Source: Brevundimonas sp. Leaf363 (GTDB lineage Bacteria; Pseudomonadota; Alphaproteobacteria; Caulobacterales; Caulobacteraceae). Taken from it: a stretch of 64,000 nucleotides of DNA. Where the stretch lies: positions 62,001-126,000 of the forward strand of contig NZ_LMPZ01000002.1 of NCBI RefSeq assembly GCF_001424025.1. The letters are read 5' to 3'. Of this stretch, positions 1-8,184 are shown one piece after another. The position numbers and the translations under genes are program-made. Within the stretch, counting starts at the first letter, position 1. Every line of letters starts with the position of its first letter. The notes beneath the pieces are model-generated. The model did no database searches. It saw nothing but the letters and a program-made list of their open reading frames with translations, and was not told the origin of the DNA.

Positions 1-43
1 CTCCGGCCGTCACGATCGCCGCGGCCACCCCGGCGATGGCGGC

Positions 44-2365
44 CTAGCCCAGCGCCAGCTCCGGGGCCCCGACCTGCACCGGCGGCTCCGCCGGTACGTG
101 CAGGATGAAGGCCGCGCCTTTCCCCGGTTCGCTCTGCACCTCGGCCCAGCCGCCGTGGAGTTCGACCAGGGCCTTGACCAGGGCCAGGCCGACGCCGGGG
201 CCGCCGCGCTCGCGTTTGACGAAGCGGTCGAAGACATGGGCCTGCAGGTGGTACGGGATGCCCCGGCCGGTGTCCTCGATGCGGATGCGGACCTCGCCGC
301 CGGCGCCCGCCTCGGCGGACAGGGTGACGGCGCCGTCGTCGGAGACCGCGCGGGCGGCGTTGTCCAGCAGGTGGTCGATGGCCTGGACCAGGCGGCGCTC
401 GTCCGCCCGGATGGTCGGCAGGCCTGTGGGGCAGCTGACGGTCAGGACCGCGCCCCGGCCGACGATGCGCGGGCGCACCCGCTCGGCGGCCTCGTCCAGG
501 ATGTCGCGGATCCGCACGTCGCCCAGCGTCAGCTCCATCTCGCCGGCATCGATCTGGGCCATGTCCAGCACGTCGTCGATCGAGGCGGCCAGCTGGCTGG
601 CGGCGACGCGGATGGCTCCCGCGTGCTGGCGGCTGCGCTCGGGCAGGTCGCCCAGGGTCTCCAGCAGCTCGGAATAGCCGACGATCGTCGTCAGGGGCGT
701 GCGCAGTTCATAGCTGACGGAACCGACGAACTCCCTCTTCAGCGCCTGGCTCTCATCCAGCGCCGCGGCCTTGGCGGCCAACGCCTGCTCCAGCTCGCGC
801 CGGGCGGTGACATCGGAGAAGGCGACCAGGGTGGCGCCGTCGGGCAGGGGGCGCGTCTGCCACGCGGCCACGCGGCCGTCGGCGGTGCGCCCTTCGCCCG
901 AGATCGGCACGCGGCTTTCAGGATCGGGATCGGCGACGCGCGCCTTCAGGCTGAGCCACAAGGCCGGGTCGGGCAGGACCGCCTTGCACAGTTCGGCGAT
1001 GCGGTCGAAGTCGCCCGCCGCCGTCAGCCGCTCGCCGGACAAAGCCCAGAAGCTCTCGAACGCCTCGTTGTGCAGGCGCAGGCGGCCGTCCGACCCGAAC
1101 ACGGCGACCGCGTCGTTCAGCTTGTCCAGCGTCGCGCGCTGGACCTGGATCTGGGCGTTGAAGCGGCTGCGCAGGCGCAGTTCGTCGGTGATGTCCGAGA
1201 ACAGCAGCAGCACGCCGCCCAGCGGGTGCGGCTGGCGCACCACGCGCAGCGTGCGGCCGTCGGGCAGGGACCAGCTGTCGTCCGGTGCGGCCTCCGACGC
1301 CCCGTAGAAGTCCAGCTCGCGGGCGCGCCAGCCGGAATAGTCGACCACCTCGGGCAGCTGGCGGGTCTGGCGCAGGCGGTCCAGCAGTTCGGCGTGGGTG
1401 GGCCGGTCGTCCAGCCAGGCGGGCTCCAGATCGAACAGGGTCTGGAAGGCGCGGTTGTGGAAGGCGAGCCGCTTGGACGGGCCGAAGATGACCACGGCGT
1501 CGGCCAGATGGTTCAGGGTTTCGTCGTGGGCCTCGACGTGGCGACGCAGGGTGTCGCGCGTCTCCTCGGCCTCGGTCATGTCGATGGCGAAGGCCAGGAC
1601 CGCGCCGGCCGCGCCCGGCGCCGGCTCGGCGATGACCAGCCAGGCCTTGCGGCGTCCGCCGCCGGAGACCCAGCGGAAGCCCTCCTGCCGGCCGTTCAGC
1701 CGCCGCGCCTCGGCGATCAGGGCGTCGGCCCCGCGATCGAAGCTGAGGGCGGCCTTGCGCGCCTCTTCCAGGGTCTCGACCCGCATCTCGGTCAGCCAGG
1801 CGCGGTTGGCCCAGACCAGCCGCCCGGCCGCGTCCACGACCCAGGCCGGGGAGGGGGAGACGTCGGCCAAGAGGCCCAGCCCGCTTTCGGACGCGCCCTC
1901 GACGGCGCCGGGCGCCGGATCGGCCGGGGCCAGTCGCAGCCAGGCCTCGCCCGCGCTGGCCCGCCCCTCGACGCGCCAGAGCCGCTCGGCGTGGGCTAGG
2001 GTCAGGTCCATGGGTTCGCCCCGCTCGACCAGGGCGGCCAGGCGCCCCGGCGCGGCCTCGCGCACGGCGTCCAGGATGGGGGCGGAATCGGCGGTCTCGG
2101 CGTTGGCGAAGGCCCGCGCCACGGCGGGATCGCCCAGCGCCGGACCGGCTGTGGCGTCCGGCCCGACCGGGATGCGCATGTCGTCGAAGGCGGCCAGCGC
2201 CGCGCGGTGCTCCGCCAGCGCCTGGGCCAGCGCCTCGCGGGCGGCGTCGCTGCGGTCGCGCTCGGCGTTCAGCGAGGCGCGCAACCTCACGCCCCACAGG
2301 CTCAGCGCCAGCGCCAGCCCGGTGGCCCCGGCGGTCGCGACATAGGCGAGGTCGGCCCCTGCCAT
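44..2365 (-). CDS. divL: DivL-type atypical (tyrosine) histidine kinase
   Basis: 773-residue membrane-anchored PAS sensor kinase. One N-terminal hydrophobic segment (about 7-27) precedes three PAS-like regions (about 165-265, 280-395, 410-520), a dimerisation/H-box (about 540-605) and a HATPase domain (about 650-760, with DNAARA and DTGRGIP motifs). The H-box reads GSVSYELRTPL, so Tyr552 (codon at 710-712) replaces the conserved His. This is the hallmark of Caulobacter DivL (about 769 aa, Tyr550), which acts with DivK, PleC and CckA to set CtrA activity and cell polarity. The function is inferred from that family; the Tyr is seen directly. A CcrM-type GATTC site lies at 2380-2384 in the upstream gap. 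Only 43 bases remain downstream, too few to name the next gene. Confidence 0.95.
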   Translation of the reverse strand: MAGADLAYVATAGATGLALALSLWGVRLRASLNAERDRSDAAREALAQALAEHRAALAAFDDMRIPVGPDATAGPALGDPAVARAFANAETADSAPILDAVREAAPGRLAALVERGEPMDLTLAHAERLWRVEGRASAGEAWLRLAPADPAPGAVEGASESGLGLLADVSPSPAWVVDAAGRLVWANRAWLTEMRVETLEEARKAALSFDRGADALIAEARRLNGRQEGFRWVSGGGRRKAWLVIAEPAPGAAGAVLAFAIDMTEAEETRDTLRRHVEAHDETLNHLADAVVIFGPSKRLAFHNRAFQTLFDLEPAWLDDRPTHAELLDRLRQTRQLPEVVDYSGWRARELDFYGASEAAPDDSWSLPDGRTLRVVRQPHPLGGVLLLFSDITDELRLRSRFNAQIQVQRATLDKLNDAVAVFGSDGRLRLHNEAFESFWALSGERLTAAGDFDRIAELCKAVLPDPALWLSLKARVADPDPESRVPISGEGRTADGRVAAWQTRPLPDGATLVAFSDVTARRELEQALAAKAAALDESQALKREFVGSVSYELRTPLTTIVGYSELLETLGDLPERSRQHAGAIRVAASQLAASIDDVLDMAQIDAGEMELTLGDVRIRDILDEAAERVRPRIVGRGAVLTVSCPTGLPTIRADERRLVQAIDHLLDNAARAVSDDGAVTLSAEAGAGGEVRIRIEDTGRGIPYHLQAHVFDRFVKRERGGPGVGLALVKALVELHGGWAEVQSEPGKGAAFILHVPAEPPVQVGAPELALG

Positions 2366-2472
2366 CTTCTTCCCGGTCTGATTCGGCGTTCACCATACCC
2401 CAGCCGCGCGAAAAGCCACGCGCGACCATCCGCCGATTTGATCCCGTTTCGGGTCGTATCCATACAGGGGCC

Positions 2473-2874
2473 ATGACCGACCCGATCGCCCCTTCGCTCG
2501 ACGACTTCGCAAGGTTGGCCCGCGAGGCCTTCGACGCCCTGCCGCCCGAGTTCCGATCAGCAGCCGGGGAGGTCGTCCTTCGCATCGACGACTTCGCCGA
2601 TGACGAGACGCTGGACGGATTGGGGATCGAGGATCCGTTCGAGCTGTCGGGCCTCTATCACGGCGTCGACATCGGCCGGCGCGACAGCCTGGGACCGGCG
2701 GCCGAGCCTTCGCGCATCTTCCTCTATCGCCGCCCGATCCTGGACGAATGGTGCGAGCGCGGGAATGTCGGCCTGGCCGAGCTGATCGCCCACGTCCTGA
2801 TCCACGAGATCGGCCACCACTTCGGCCTGGACGACGACCAGATCCACGCCATCGAGGACGCGGCGGAGGGTTGA
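2473..2874 (+). CDS. Metallopeptidase family protein (zincin, DUF1025 type)
   Basis: 133-residue cytoplasmic protein of the small bacterial metallopeptidase family. The zinc-binding signature HEIGHHFGL lies near the C-terminus (about residues 113-121) and is followed by an acidic DDDQ stretch, typical of this single-domain group. No signal peptide or membrane segment. It is transcribed divergently from divL across a 107-bp gap. Substrate and physiological role are unknown for the family; the zinc motif supports hydrolase chemistry but not a specific reaction. The ATG follows a purine-rich stretch (CAGGGGCC) and gives the usual family length. Confidence 0.85.
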   Translation: MTDPIAPSLDDFARLAREAFDALPPEFRSAAGEVVLRIDDFADDETLDGLGIEDPFELSGLYHGVDIGRRDSLGPAAEPSRIFLYRRPILDEWCERGNVGLAELIAHVLIHEIGHHFGLDDDQIHAIEDAAEG

Positions 2875-2982
2875 ACCGTGGTGCGGATGGAGGGGTGAAG
2901 AGGGCGAGTGAGCAAGAGGTGAGCCGATGCGCGCTCGCCTGATCACGCCTTGCTCACCAGCACTCTTCACTCGGGCCGAAAC

Positions 2983-3897
2983 TCAACGGCCGGCCGGCTT
3001 CGGCGGTCCGGCCGGGGCGGGGGCGTTGCGGGGTGTGCGCGCGGGCTTCAGGCGGCGCCGCGCCGCCTGGGTCACATCGGACAGGATGCGCGGGGTCAGG
3101 GCCCAGGGCTCGTAGAGATAGCGGCGGGCCAGACGCTTCGGATCGCACAGCAGGCGATAAAGCCACTCCAGCCCCGCCTGGCCCATCCAGCGCGGCGCCG
3201 ACTTCTGGACACCGGCTTCATAGTCGAAGGCGGCTCCGACGGAGAAGATGACGCAATCGGGCAGGGCGTCGAGGTTGGACATGATCCACGCCTCCTGGCG
3301 CGGCATTCCCATGCCGACGAACAGGACGTCGGGCTGGAAGGCCTCGATCTGGGCGACCACCGAGGCGTTCTCGGCCGAACCGGGCGCGGCGTCGAAGTAG
3401 CCGTGGCGGGCCAGGATGCGCGCGCCGGGATAGCGGGCGGCGACGTTGGCGACGGCGGCTTCGGCCACGCCGGGCGCCCCGCCCAGGTAAAGCACCTTCC
3501 AGCCCGACCGATTGGCCACGCTCCAGAAATGCTCGCGCCAGTCCAGGTAGGTGCAGCGATGCAGCGGCCGGCTGTGCAGGCCGATCAGGCGCGCGAACCA
3601 GATCAGCGGCGTCGAATCGACCTCGATCATGTCCGCCTGGTCGTAGAAGCGGCGCATGCCGTCGTTCTCGCGGACCAGCTTCATGCTGTTCAGATTGTGG
3701 TTGGCGACCAGCGCCTTCCTGCCCTCTGCGACCCAGGCCTGGACGTGGTGCATGACCTCTTCGGGTCTGATCAGGTCGACGGCCTCGCCCAGCAGACGCA
3801 CGCGTTCCAGCGCCCGGCGCCGCAGCCGGTGTGGCTTGCGCGGCCTCGCCCGGCGGTCGTCCTGGACGGCTTGGAAGTCGGAGACGTGGGCGTTCAT
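2983..3897 (-). CDS. WecG/TagA/CpsF family glycosyltransferase (HfsJ-like candidate)
   Basis: 304-residue GT26-type transferase that moves a sugar from a nucleotide donor onto a lipid-linked acceptor at the inner membrane. Family landmarks are VANHNLNSMKL (about 64-74), an acidic EVDSTPLIW block, LYLGGAPGVAEAA, and LFVGMGMPRQEAW followed by SVGAAFDYEAG. The C-terminus carries the positively charged GLEWLYRLLCDPKRL region typical of the family. The last ~35 residues are Arg/Pro/Ala rich. In Caulobacter a protein of this family (HfsJ) is needed for holdfast polysaccharide and is the target of the inhibitor HfiA. That this is the HfsJ orthologue is only a possibility, because no other holdfast genes are in view. 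Confidence 0.85.
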   Translation of the reverse strand: MNAHVSDFQAVQDDRRARPRKPHRLRRRALERVRLLGEAVDLIRPEEVMHHVQAWVAEGRKALVANHNLNSMKLVRENDGMRRFYDQADMIEVDSTPLIWFARLIGLHSRPLHRCTYLDWREHFWSVANRSGWKVLYLGGAPGVAEAAVANVAARYPGARILARHGYFDAAPGSAENASVVAQIEAFQPDVLFVGMGMPRQEAWIMSNLDALPDCVIFSVGAAFDYEAGVQKSAPRWMGQAGLEWLYRLLCDPKRLARRYLYEPWALTPRILSDVTQAARRRLKPARTPRNAPAPAGPPKPAGR

Positions 3898-4048
3898 CCC
3901 ACAGCTCTAGGCCGGCGGCCGGAAACGCCCGGTAAGAGAAGAGGCTTAATGCGCGTTCACAACATGAAATCCGCCGTTGACCGCACCGGATCACTGCCTT
4001 AAGGGTCCGCGCCTTCCGGAACGGCACGCCTCGGCGGCGCGGTTCTGG

Positions 4049-4135
<87 letters not shown>

Positions 4136-4141
4136 TATTTT

Positions 4142-4182
4142 GAAACGGCGTCGTCCTGACGGGCGGCGCCGTTTCTGTTTTT
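4142..4182 (+). terminator. Intrinsic terminator after tRNA-Leu
   Basis: A 9-bp inverted repeat, GAAACGGCG (4142-4150) with CGCCGTTTC (4167-4175), is followed by TGTTTTT. It starts seven bases after the tRNA CCA, so it most likely ends the tRNA transcript. Confidence 0.8.
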
Positions 4183-4268
4183 GGCGCAGATTTCTCGGCC
4201 CTATCGCGTCTCGCGCGGCGAGACGCTACTTGAGGGCGGACGCGCGCGACTTTTGAGGCCCTGCTTTC

Positions 4269-4883
4269 ATGACCATCCACCTGCACGAAGGCGATCTGCC
4301 CGCCGGGCTTGACCTGGGACCGTCGGTGGCGGTGGATTCCGAGACGATGGGCCTGCGTTATCGGCGCGATCCGCTGTGCGTGGTCCAGCTGTCGTCCGGC
4401 GACGGCGACGCCCACGTGGTGCGGCTGAAGCGCCCCGACTACGACTGCCCGAACCTGAAAAAGCTGATGGGCGACCCGAACGTGCTGAAGATCTTCCACT
4501 TCGGCCGCTTCGACATCGCCATGTTCCAGCTGCATCTCGGGATCGAGACGCGGCCGGTCTATTGCACCAAGATCGCCTCCAAGCTGGCGCGCACCTACAC
4601 CGACCGCCACGGCCTGAAGGATGTGGCGCGCGAACTGGCGGGCGTGGACATGTCCAAGGCGCAGCAGTCCTCGGACTGGGGCAATGAGCGCCTCAGCCAG
4701 GCCCAGCTGGAATACGCCGCCTCCGACGTCCTGCACCTGCACGTCATCAAGGCGAAGCTGGACGAGATGCTGGTCCGCGAGGGCCGGATGAAGCTGGCCA
4801 AGGCGTGCTTCGACTTCCTGCCGACCCGGTCCAGGCTGGACCTGGAAGGTTGGGATGAAATCGACATCTTCGCCCACGCCTGA
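4269..4883 (+). CDS. Ribonuclease D-type 3'-5' exonuclease (single domain)
   Basis: 204-residue DEDDy exonuclease. The catalytic acids are visible as VAVDSETMGL (D/E of ExoI, about 21-30), FHFGRFDIAMF (ExoII Asp, about 77-87) and YAASDVLHL (ExoIII Tyr and Asp, about 155-163). It ends soon after the exonuclease fold and has no HRDC domain, unlike the ~375-residue RNase D of Escherichia coli. Such short forms are common in alphaproteobacteria and are thought to trim tRNA or other structured RNA 3' ends. It lies directly upstream of lptC, five bases apart, so it is probably cotranscribed with the LPS transport genes. Confidence 0.9.
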   Translation: MTIHLHEGDLPAGLDLGPSVAVDSETMGLRYRRDPLCVVQLSSGDGDAHVVRLKRPDYDCPNLKKLMGDPNVLKIFHFGRFDIAMFQLHLGIETRPVYCTKIASKLARTYTDRHGLKDVARELAGVDMSKAQQSSDWGNERLSQAQLEYAASDVLHLHVIKAKLDEMLVREGRMKLAKACFDFLPTRSRLDLEGWDEIDIFAHA

Positions 4884-4888
4884 TCCGC

Positions 4889-5572
4889 ATGACCGACCTC
4901 GATCCGCAGGCATCCGCACCGGCCGAAACCCTGGAGGCCAGGAAGGCGAGGGATGAGGCGCGGCTGGCCGAGGCGGGCGCGGCGTGGCGCAAACGGTCCC
5001 AGCGGGTGCGGCTGTATCGCCGGCTTCTGCCCATCATCATCCTGGTGCTGGCGGGCGGGGCGCTGACGTGGACCATCTTCCGCTCGGTCATGTCTGGCGT
5101 CGAGCGCCGGGCCAGCGAGACGCAGGAAATCCGCCTCGATAACCCCATGTTCCATGGCCAGGACGCGCAAGGGCGCGCCTTCATGATCGGGGCGCAGGGC
5201 GCGGTGCGCGACCCTCAAACCGGTCGTTTCCGTCTGAACGGGCCGGTGCTTCGGCTGAACCTGGGCGGGCGCAAGGTGACGCAGATGACCGCCGACGCGG
5301 GCATCTACAACGAGGCGGCGCGCACCGTGACGATCGGTCCGAACGTAAAGATCACCGACGGCGGTTCGGGTTTCACCCTGACGACGCCCGAGGCGGTGGT
5401 CGATACGGCGACTGGCGTGGTGACGGGGTCGAAGGGGGTCCAGGGCGCCGGCCCCCTTGGAACCATCAACGCTTCGTCCTATGCGATCTATGACCAAGGC
5501 CAGCGGGTCGTTTTCAACGGCCAGGGCGACAACAAGGTGCGCGGGGTCATCAACCCCGCCTCGGACAGGTGA
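4889..5572 (+). CDS. lptC: LPS export periplasmic protein LptC
   Basis: 227-residue bitopic inner-membrane protein. A basic cytoplasmic N-terminus (about 1-45) and one membrane helix (about 46-65, LLPIIILVLAGGALTWTIF) precede a periplasmic beta-jellyroll domain. LptC passes lipopolysaccharide from the LptB2FG ATPase to LptA. The domain is weakly conserved, as usual. Assignment rests on topology, the NPMFHGQDAQGR region and the order lptC-lptA-lptB. The TGA stop overlaps possible lptA start codons, which suggests translational coupling. The cytoplasmic tail is longer than in E. coli. Confidence 0.9.
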   Translation: MTDLDPQASAPAETLEARKARDEARLAEAGAAWRKRSQRVRLYRRLLPIIILVLAGGALTWTIFRSVMSGVERRASETQEIRLDNPMFHGQDAQGRAFMIGAQGAVRDPQTGRFRLNGPVLRLNLGGRKVTQMTADAGIYNEAARTVTIGPNVKITDGGSGFTLTTPEAVVDTATGVVTGSKGVQGAGPLGTINASSYAIYDQGQRVVFNGQGDNKVRGVINPASDR

Positions 5573-5577
5573 TCGAC

Positions 5578-6066
5578 ATGAACCGCAAGGTGCGCACGTT
5601 CCTGCCGCTGCTGGCCATCGCCGGCGTGCTGGCCGCCGCCCCTGCGGGCGCGCAATCGAACGCCGGGGACCAGCCGGTGATGTACGGCGCCAACTCGGGC
5701 GAATACACCTCGAACGGCTTCGCCCTGCGCGGCGCCGCCGAGGTGCTGCAGGGGACCAACCGCCTGCGCGCCGACAGCATCAACGGCTTCACCGCGGGCG
5801 GCGATCTGCAACGGGTCGAGGCTTCGGGCAGCGTCTATTTCGTCACCGCCAACGAGACGATCCGCGGCGACCGCGCCGTCTACACGCTGGGCAACGGCGA
5901 GGTGGTGGTGACCGGCGACGTCATCCTGACCCAGGGCAAGAACGTCCTGACCGGCGGCCGCCTGGTCTACAACGTGCGCACGGAACAGGCCCGGATGGAG
6001 GGCGCGCCGCGCGGCGGCTCCGGCACGCGCATCCAGGGCGTCTTCTATCCTCAGAACGGAGGCTGA
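5578..6066 (+). CDS. lptA: LPS transport periplasmic protein LptA
   Basis: 162-residue secreted OstA-fold protein that bridges LptC to the outer-membrane LptD. A signal peptide (MNRKVRTFLPLLAIAGVLA...AGAQ, about 1-23) precedes a beta-jellyroll with repeated G-D/N strand signatures such as RADSINGFTAGGDLQRVEASG. A GTG three codons upstream (5569), overlapping the lptC stop, is in frame and could be the start instead; the ATG gives a cleaner signal peptide. Length is close to E. coli LptA (185 aa). Confidence 0.9.
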   Translation: MNRKVRTFLPLLAIAGVLAAAPAGAQSNAGDQPVMYGANSGEYTSNGFALRGAAEVLQGTNRLRADSINGFTAGGDLQRVEASGSVYFVTANETIRGDRAVYTLGNGEVVVTGDVILTQGKNVLTGGRLVYNVRTEQARMEGAPRGGSGTRIQGVFYPQNGG

Positions 6067-6087
6067 GCCTCACGGCTCGCCCTGACC

Positions 6088-6879
6088 GTGGCCCGCAAGG
6101 AACTCTCCGCCCTCAACATCAACGAGGCGCCCGCACCGGCGCCGGCGCCCTCCGTGGCCGACAAGGGTCTGCGCGTGCGCAACGTCGCCCGCAGCTTCGG
6201 CGCCCGTCAGGTCGTGCGCGACGTCTCGCTTACGGTCCAGCGGGGCGAGGTCGCGGGCCTTCTGGGCCCCAACGGCGCGGGCAAGACCACCTGCTTCTAC
6301 ATGATCACCGGCCTGATCCCGGCCGACAGCGGCTCCATCTGGCTGGATGGCGAGGACATCACCCTGCAGCCGATGTACCAGCGCGCTCGCATGGGCCTGG
6401 GCTATCTGGCGCAGGAGGCCTCCATTTTCCGGGGCATGACGGTCGAGCAGAATATCGCCGCCGTCGTCGAGCTTCACGAACCGTCGCGCGCCAGACAGGC
6501 CGAGGAGGTCACCCGCCTGCTGGAAGAGCTGCGGATCGATCACCTGCGTCACGCGCCCGCCTCCGGCCTGTCGGGCGGCGAACGGCGGAGGGTCGAGATC
6601 GCCCGCTCGCTGGCCGGCAAGCCCAGCTTCATGCTGCTGGACGAGCCCTTCGCAGGCATCGACCCCCTGGCCATCGCCGATATCCGCCAGGTCATCCGCT
6701 ATCTGGCGGACGAGGGGATCGGCGTCCTGATCACAGACCACAATGTGCGCGAGACGCTGGACATCATCGACCGCGCGTCCATCATCTCGGGCGGCGCCGT
6801 CCTGTTCGAAGGCACGGCCGACGAGGTGATCCACGACCCGGAGGTCCGCCGGGTCTATCTGGGCGAGATGTACGCATGA
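6088..6879 (+). CDS. lptB: LPS export ABC transporter ATP-binding protein LptB
   Basis: 263-residue cytoplasmic ATPase that powers LPS extraction with LptF and LptG, which are not in this window. Walker A is GPNGAGKTT, the signature LSGGERRR, Walker B FMLLDEPFAGID, and the switch His is in ITDHN. A ~25-residue N-terminal extension rich in Ala and Pro precedes the ABC fold. It starts with GTG 21 bases after lptA. The stop overlaps the ATG of the next small gene (ATGA). Confidence 0.96.
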   Translation: MARKELSALNINEAPAPAPAPSVADKGLRVRNVARSFGARQVVRDVSLTVQRGEVAGLLGPNGAGKTTCFYMITGLIPADSGSIWLDGEDITLQPMYQRARMGLGYLAQEASIFRGMTVEQNIAAVVELHEPSRARQAEEVTRLLEELRIDHLRHAPASGLSGGERRRVEIARSLAGKPSFMLLDEPFAGIDPLAIADIRQVIRYLADEGIGVLITDHNVRETLDIIDRASIISGGAVLFEGTADEVIHDPEVRRVYLGEMYA

Positions 6880-7187
6880 CCCCGAAGAAGAGCGAGACGC
6901 TGGAGATCCGGCTGTCGCACGCGGCCAAGACCGCCTTCATGGAGCGCTGCCGCGCGGCGGGTGTGACGGCGTCCGAGGCGTTGCGGGCCCATATCGAAGG
7001 GCAGCCCCGCAAGACGCGCCGCGCGCCGGCGATCATCGCCGCCCTGATCGGCCTGGCGATCGGGGCCGTAGCGGCGCCGTCGCTGGCGGCCGCGGCGGGC
7101 AAGGTCTCGTCCGACCGGGCGGCGTTTGCGAAGCTGGACGCGAACAGGGATGGCGTGGTGAGCTTCGAGGAATTCCGCGCCCGCTAA
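6876..7187 (+). CDS. Small membrane protein with RHH-like N-terminus and C-terminal EF-hand
   Basis: 103-residue protein not assignable to a named family. Three parts are visible. Residues 7-42 resemble a ribbon-helix-helix/CopG-like segment (SETLEIRLSHAAKTAFMERC then ASEALRAHI). Residues 50-74 are one hydrophobic helix. Residues 88-99 form a textbook 12-residue EF-hand loop (DANRDGVVSFEE: Asp at 1, Asn at 3, Asp at 5, Gly at 6, Glu at 12). It overlaps lptB by four bases, so it is translated from the lpt mRNA. The hydrophobic part could instead be a stalk that leaves the EF-hand in the periplasm. No function is claimed; a calcium-sensing accessory of the LPS pathway is only a guess. Confidence 0.8.
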   Translation: MTPKKSETLEIRLSHAAKTAFMERCRAAGVTASEALRAHIEGQPRKTRRAPAIIAALIGLAIGAVAAPSLAAAAGKVSSDRAAFAKLDANRDGVVSFEEFRAR

Positions 7188-7192
7188 GCCCT

Positions 7193-7386
7193 TCCCTCTC
7201 CCAGAGGGAGAGGGCTTGAGCGCCTGAGAGCCGTCAGGCGATCAGTCTTTGCGCGACCCGAAGGGCGGCGCGAAGCGTCAAAGGTGAGGGGACCGCCCCA
7301 TCCTGTTTGCCGCCACCCCTCACCCGTTCGGCTTGGCGCATCGCTTCGCTCTGCGAGCCTCAAGCCCTCTCCCTCTGGGAGAGGGA
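7193..7386. repeat. Intergenic inverted-repeat element, family A copy 1
   Basis: 194-bp element filling the gap between the EF-hand gene and lepB. Its ends are perfect 28-bp inverted repeats (7193-7220 and 7359-7386), and each arm is itself a hairpin (CCCTCTCC/GGGAGAGGG). The interior carries GGTGAGGGGACCGCCC and CACCCCTCACCC. A second copy of the same family, in the same orientation, is at 29067-29236. It sits between two convergent 3' ends, where it could act as a bidirectional terminator or mRNA stabiliser. Confidence 0.85.
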
Positions 7387-7390
7387 AAAC

Positions 7391-8140
7391 CTATTGGATC
7401 CGCTTGAAAAACCGGTCGCCCCTCAGATTCAGCCAGGTCCACGGCTTGAACAGCCCCGCGCCGGGCTTCCAGGACGCCAGCACCCATTCCGCCTTGCCGA
7501 CCAGATTGCTGGCCGGCAGCAACCCCACCCCCACGTCCGCCGGAAAACGCCCGTCCAGCGAGTTGTCGCGATTGTCGCCCATCACCAGGTACTGCCCCGC
7601 AGGCACCTCATAGACGCCGGTGTCGTCCGCAAGGGTCTGGCCGCCGTCGTAGGTGACATAGCTGCGCCCTGACGGCTGGGTCTCGCGCACCCGCCGCACC
7701 ACGCGCTCTGGCCGGTCCAGATCGACGGTCAGATCCAGCGCCTCCTGCGCCCACGGCTGTCCGTTCACGACGACCTGGCCGCCGATCATCTGGACCCGGT
7801 CGCCCGGCAGGCCGATGACGCGCTTGATCCACGCCTGTTTCGGGTCGCGCGGCAGGCGGAACACGACCACGTCGCCGCGCTTCGGATCACGCCCGAAGAC
7901 GCGCCCCGACACCCATGGGCTGAACGACACGGACGCCAGGCTCCAGCCGTAGGTCGGCTTGGACACCACGATGTAGTCGCCGGTCCTCAGCCCCGGCTCC
8001 ATCGAGGACGAGGGGATGGTGAAGGGCTGCAGGAAGACGGCGTGCAGCGTCAGCGCCGCCGCCAGGCCGATGATGAGGGTGCGGACCGTGTCCAGGATTT
8101 CGGCCCAGGGATCGGCGGCGGTTTCGGGTGTCTCGGTCAT
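7391..8140 (-). CDS. lepB: Signal peptidase I
   Basis: 249-residue membrane serine protease (S26) that cleaves Sec and Tat signal peptides on the periplasmic side. One N-terminal helix (about 20-38) precedes the catalytic Ser46 in PSSSMEPG, the general base Lys106 in AWIKRVIGLPGD, and the box MGDNRDNSLDGR. Proteobacterial lepB is usually next to acpS or rnc-era. Here it lies alone, opposite to and between the lpt genes and rpoN, so it may be a second copy or a relocated gene. Its 3' end abuts a repeat element. Confidence 0.93.
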   Translation of the reverse strand: MTETPETAADPWAEILDTVRTLIIGLAAALTLHAVFLQPFTIPSSSMEPGLRTGDYIVVSKPTYGWSLASVSFSPWVSGRVFGRDPKRGDVVVFRLPRDPKQAWIKRVIGLPGDRVQMIGGQVVVNGQPWAQEALDLTVDLDRPERVVRRVRETQPSGRSYVTYDGGQTLADDTGVYEVPAGQYLVMGDNRDNSLDGRFPADVGVGLLPASNLVGKAEWVLASWKPGAGLFKPWTWLNLRGDRFFKRIQ

Positions 8141-8184
8141 GGCGGCAGCAAAGCCCGCTCTGCCTCAATCTCCAAGCGACCCCG

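Noticed and set aside
98-1999. 633-codon open frame on the plus strand
   Set aside because: It is antisense to divL, has no domain sense and is rich in Gly/Ala/Arg/Gln typical of GC-rich shadow frames.
918-2585. 555-codon frame overlapping divL and the metallopeptidase
   Set aside because: Out-of-frame shadow of divL with Arg/Gly/Pro-dominated composition.
2950-4002. 350-codon plus-strand frame
   Set aside because: Antisense shadow of the WecG/TagA-type glycosyltransferase.
5457-6875. Long frame running through lptA and lptB before the EF-hand gene
   Set aside because: Only the last 103 codons, from ATG 6876, look like protein; the rest is a shadow of lptA and lptB.
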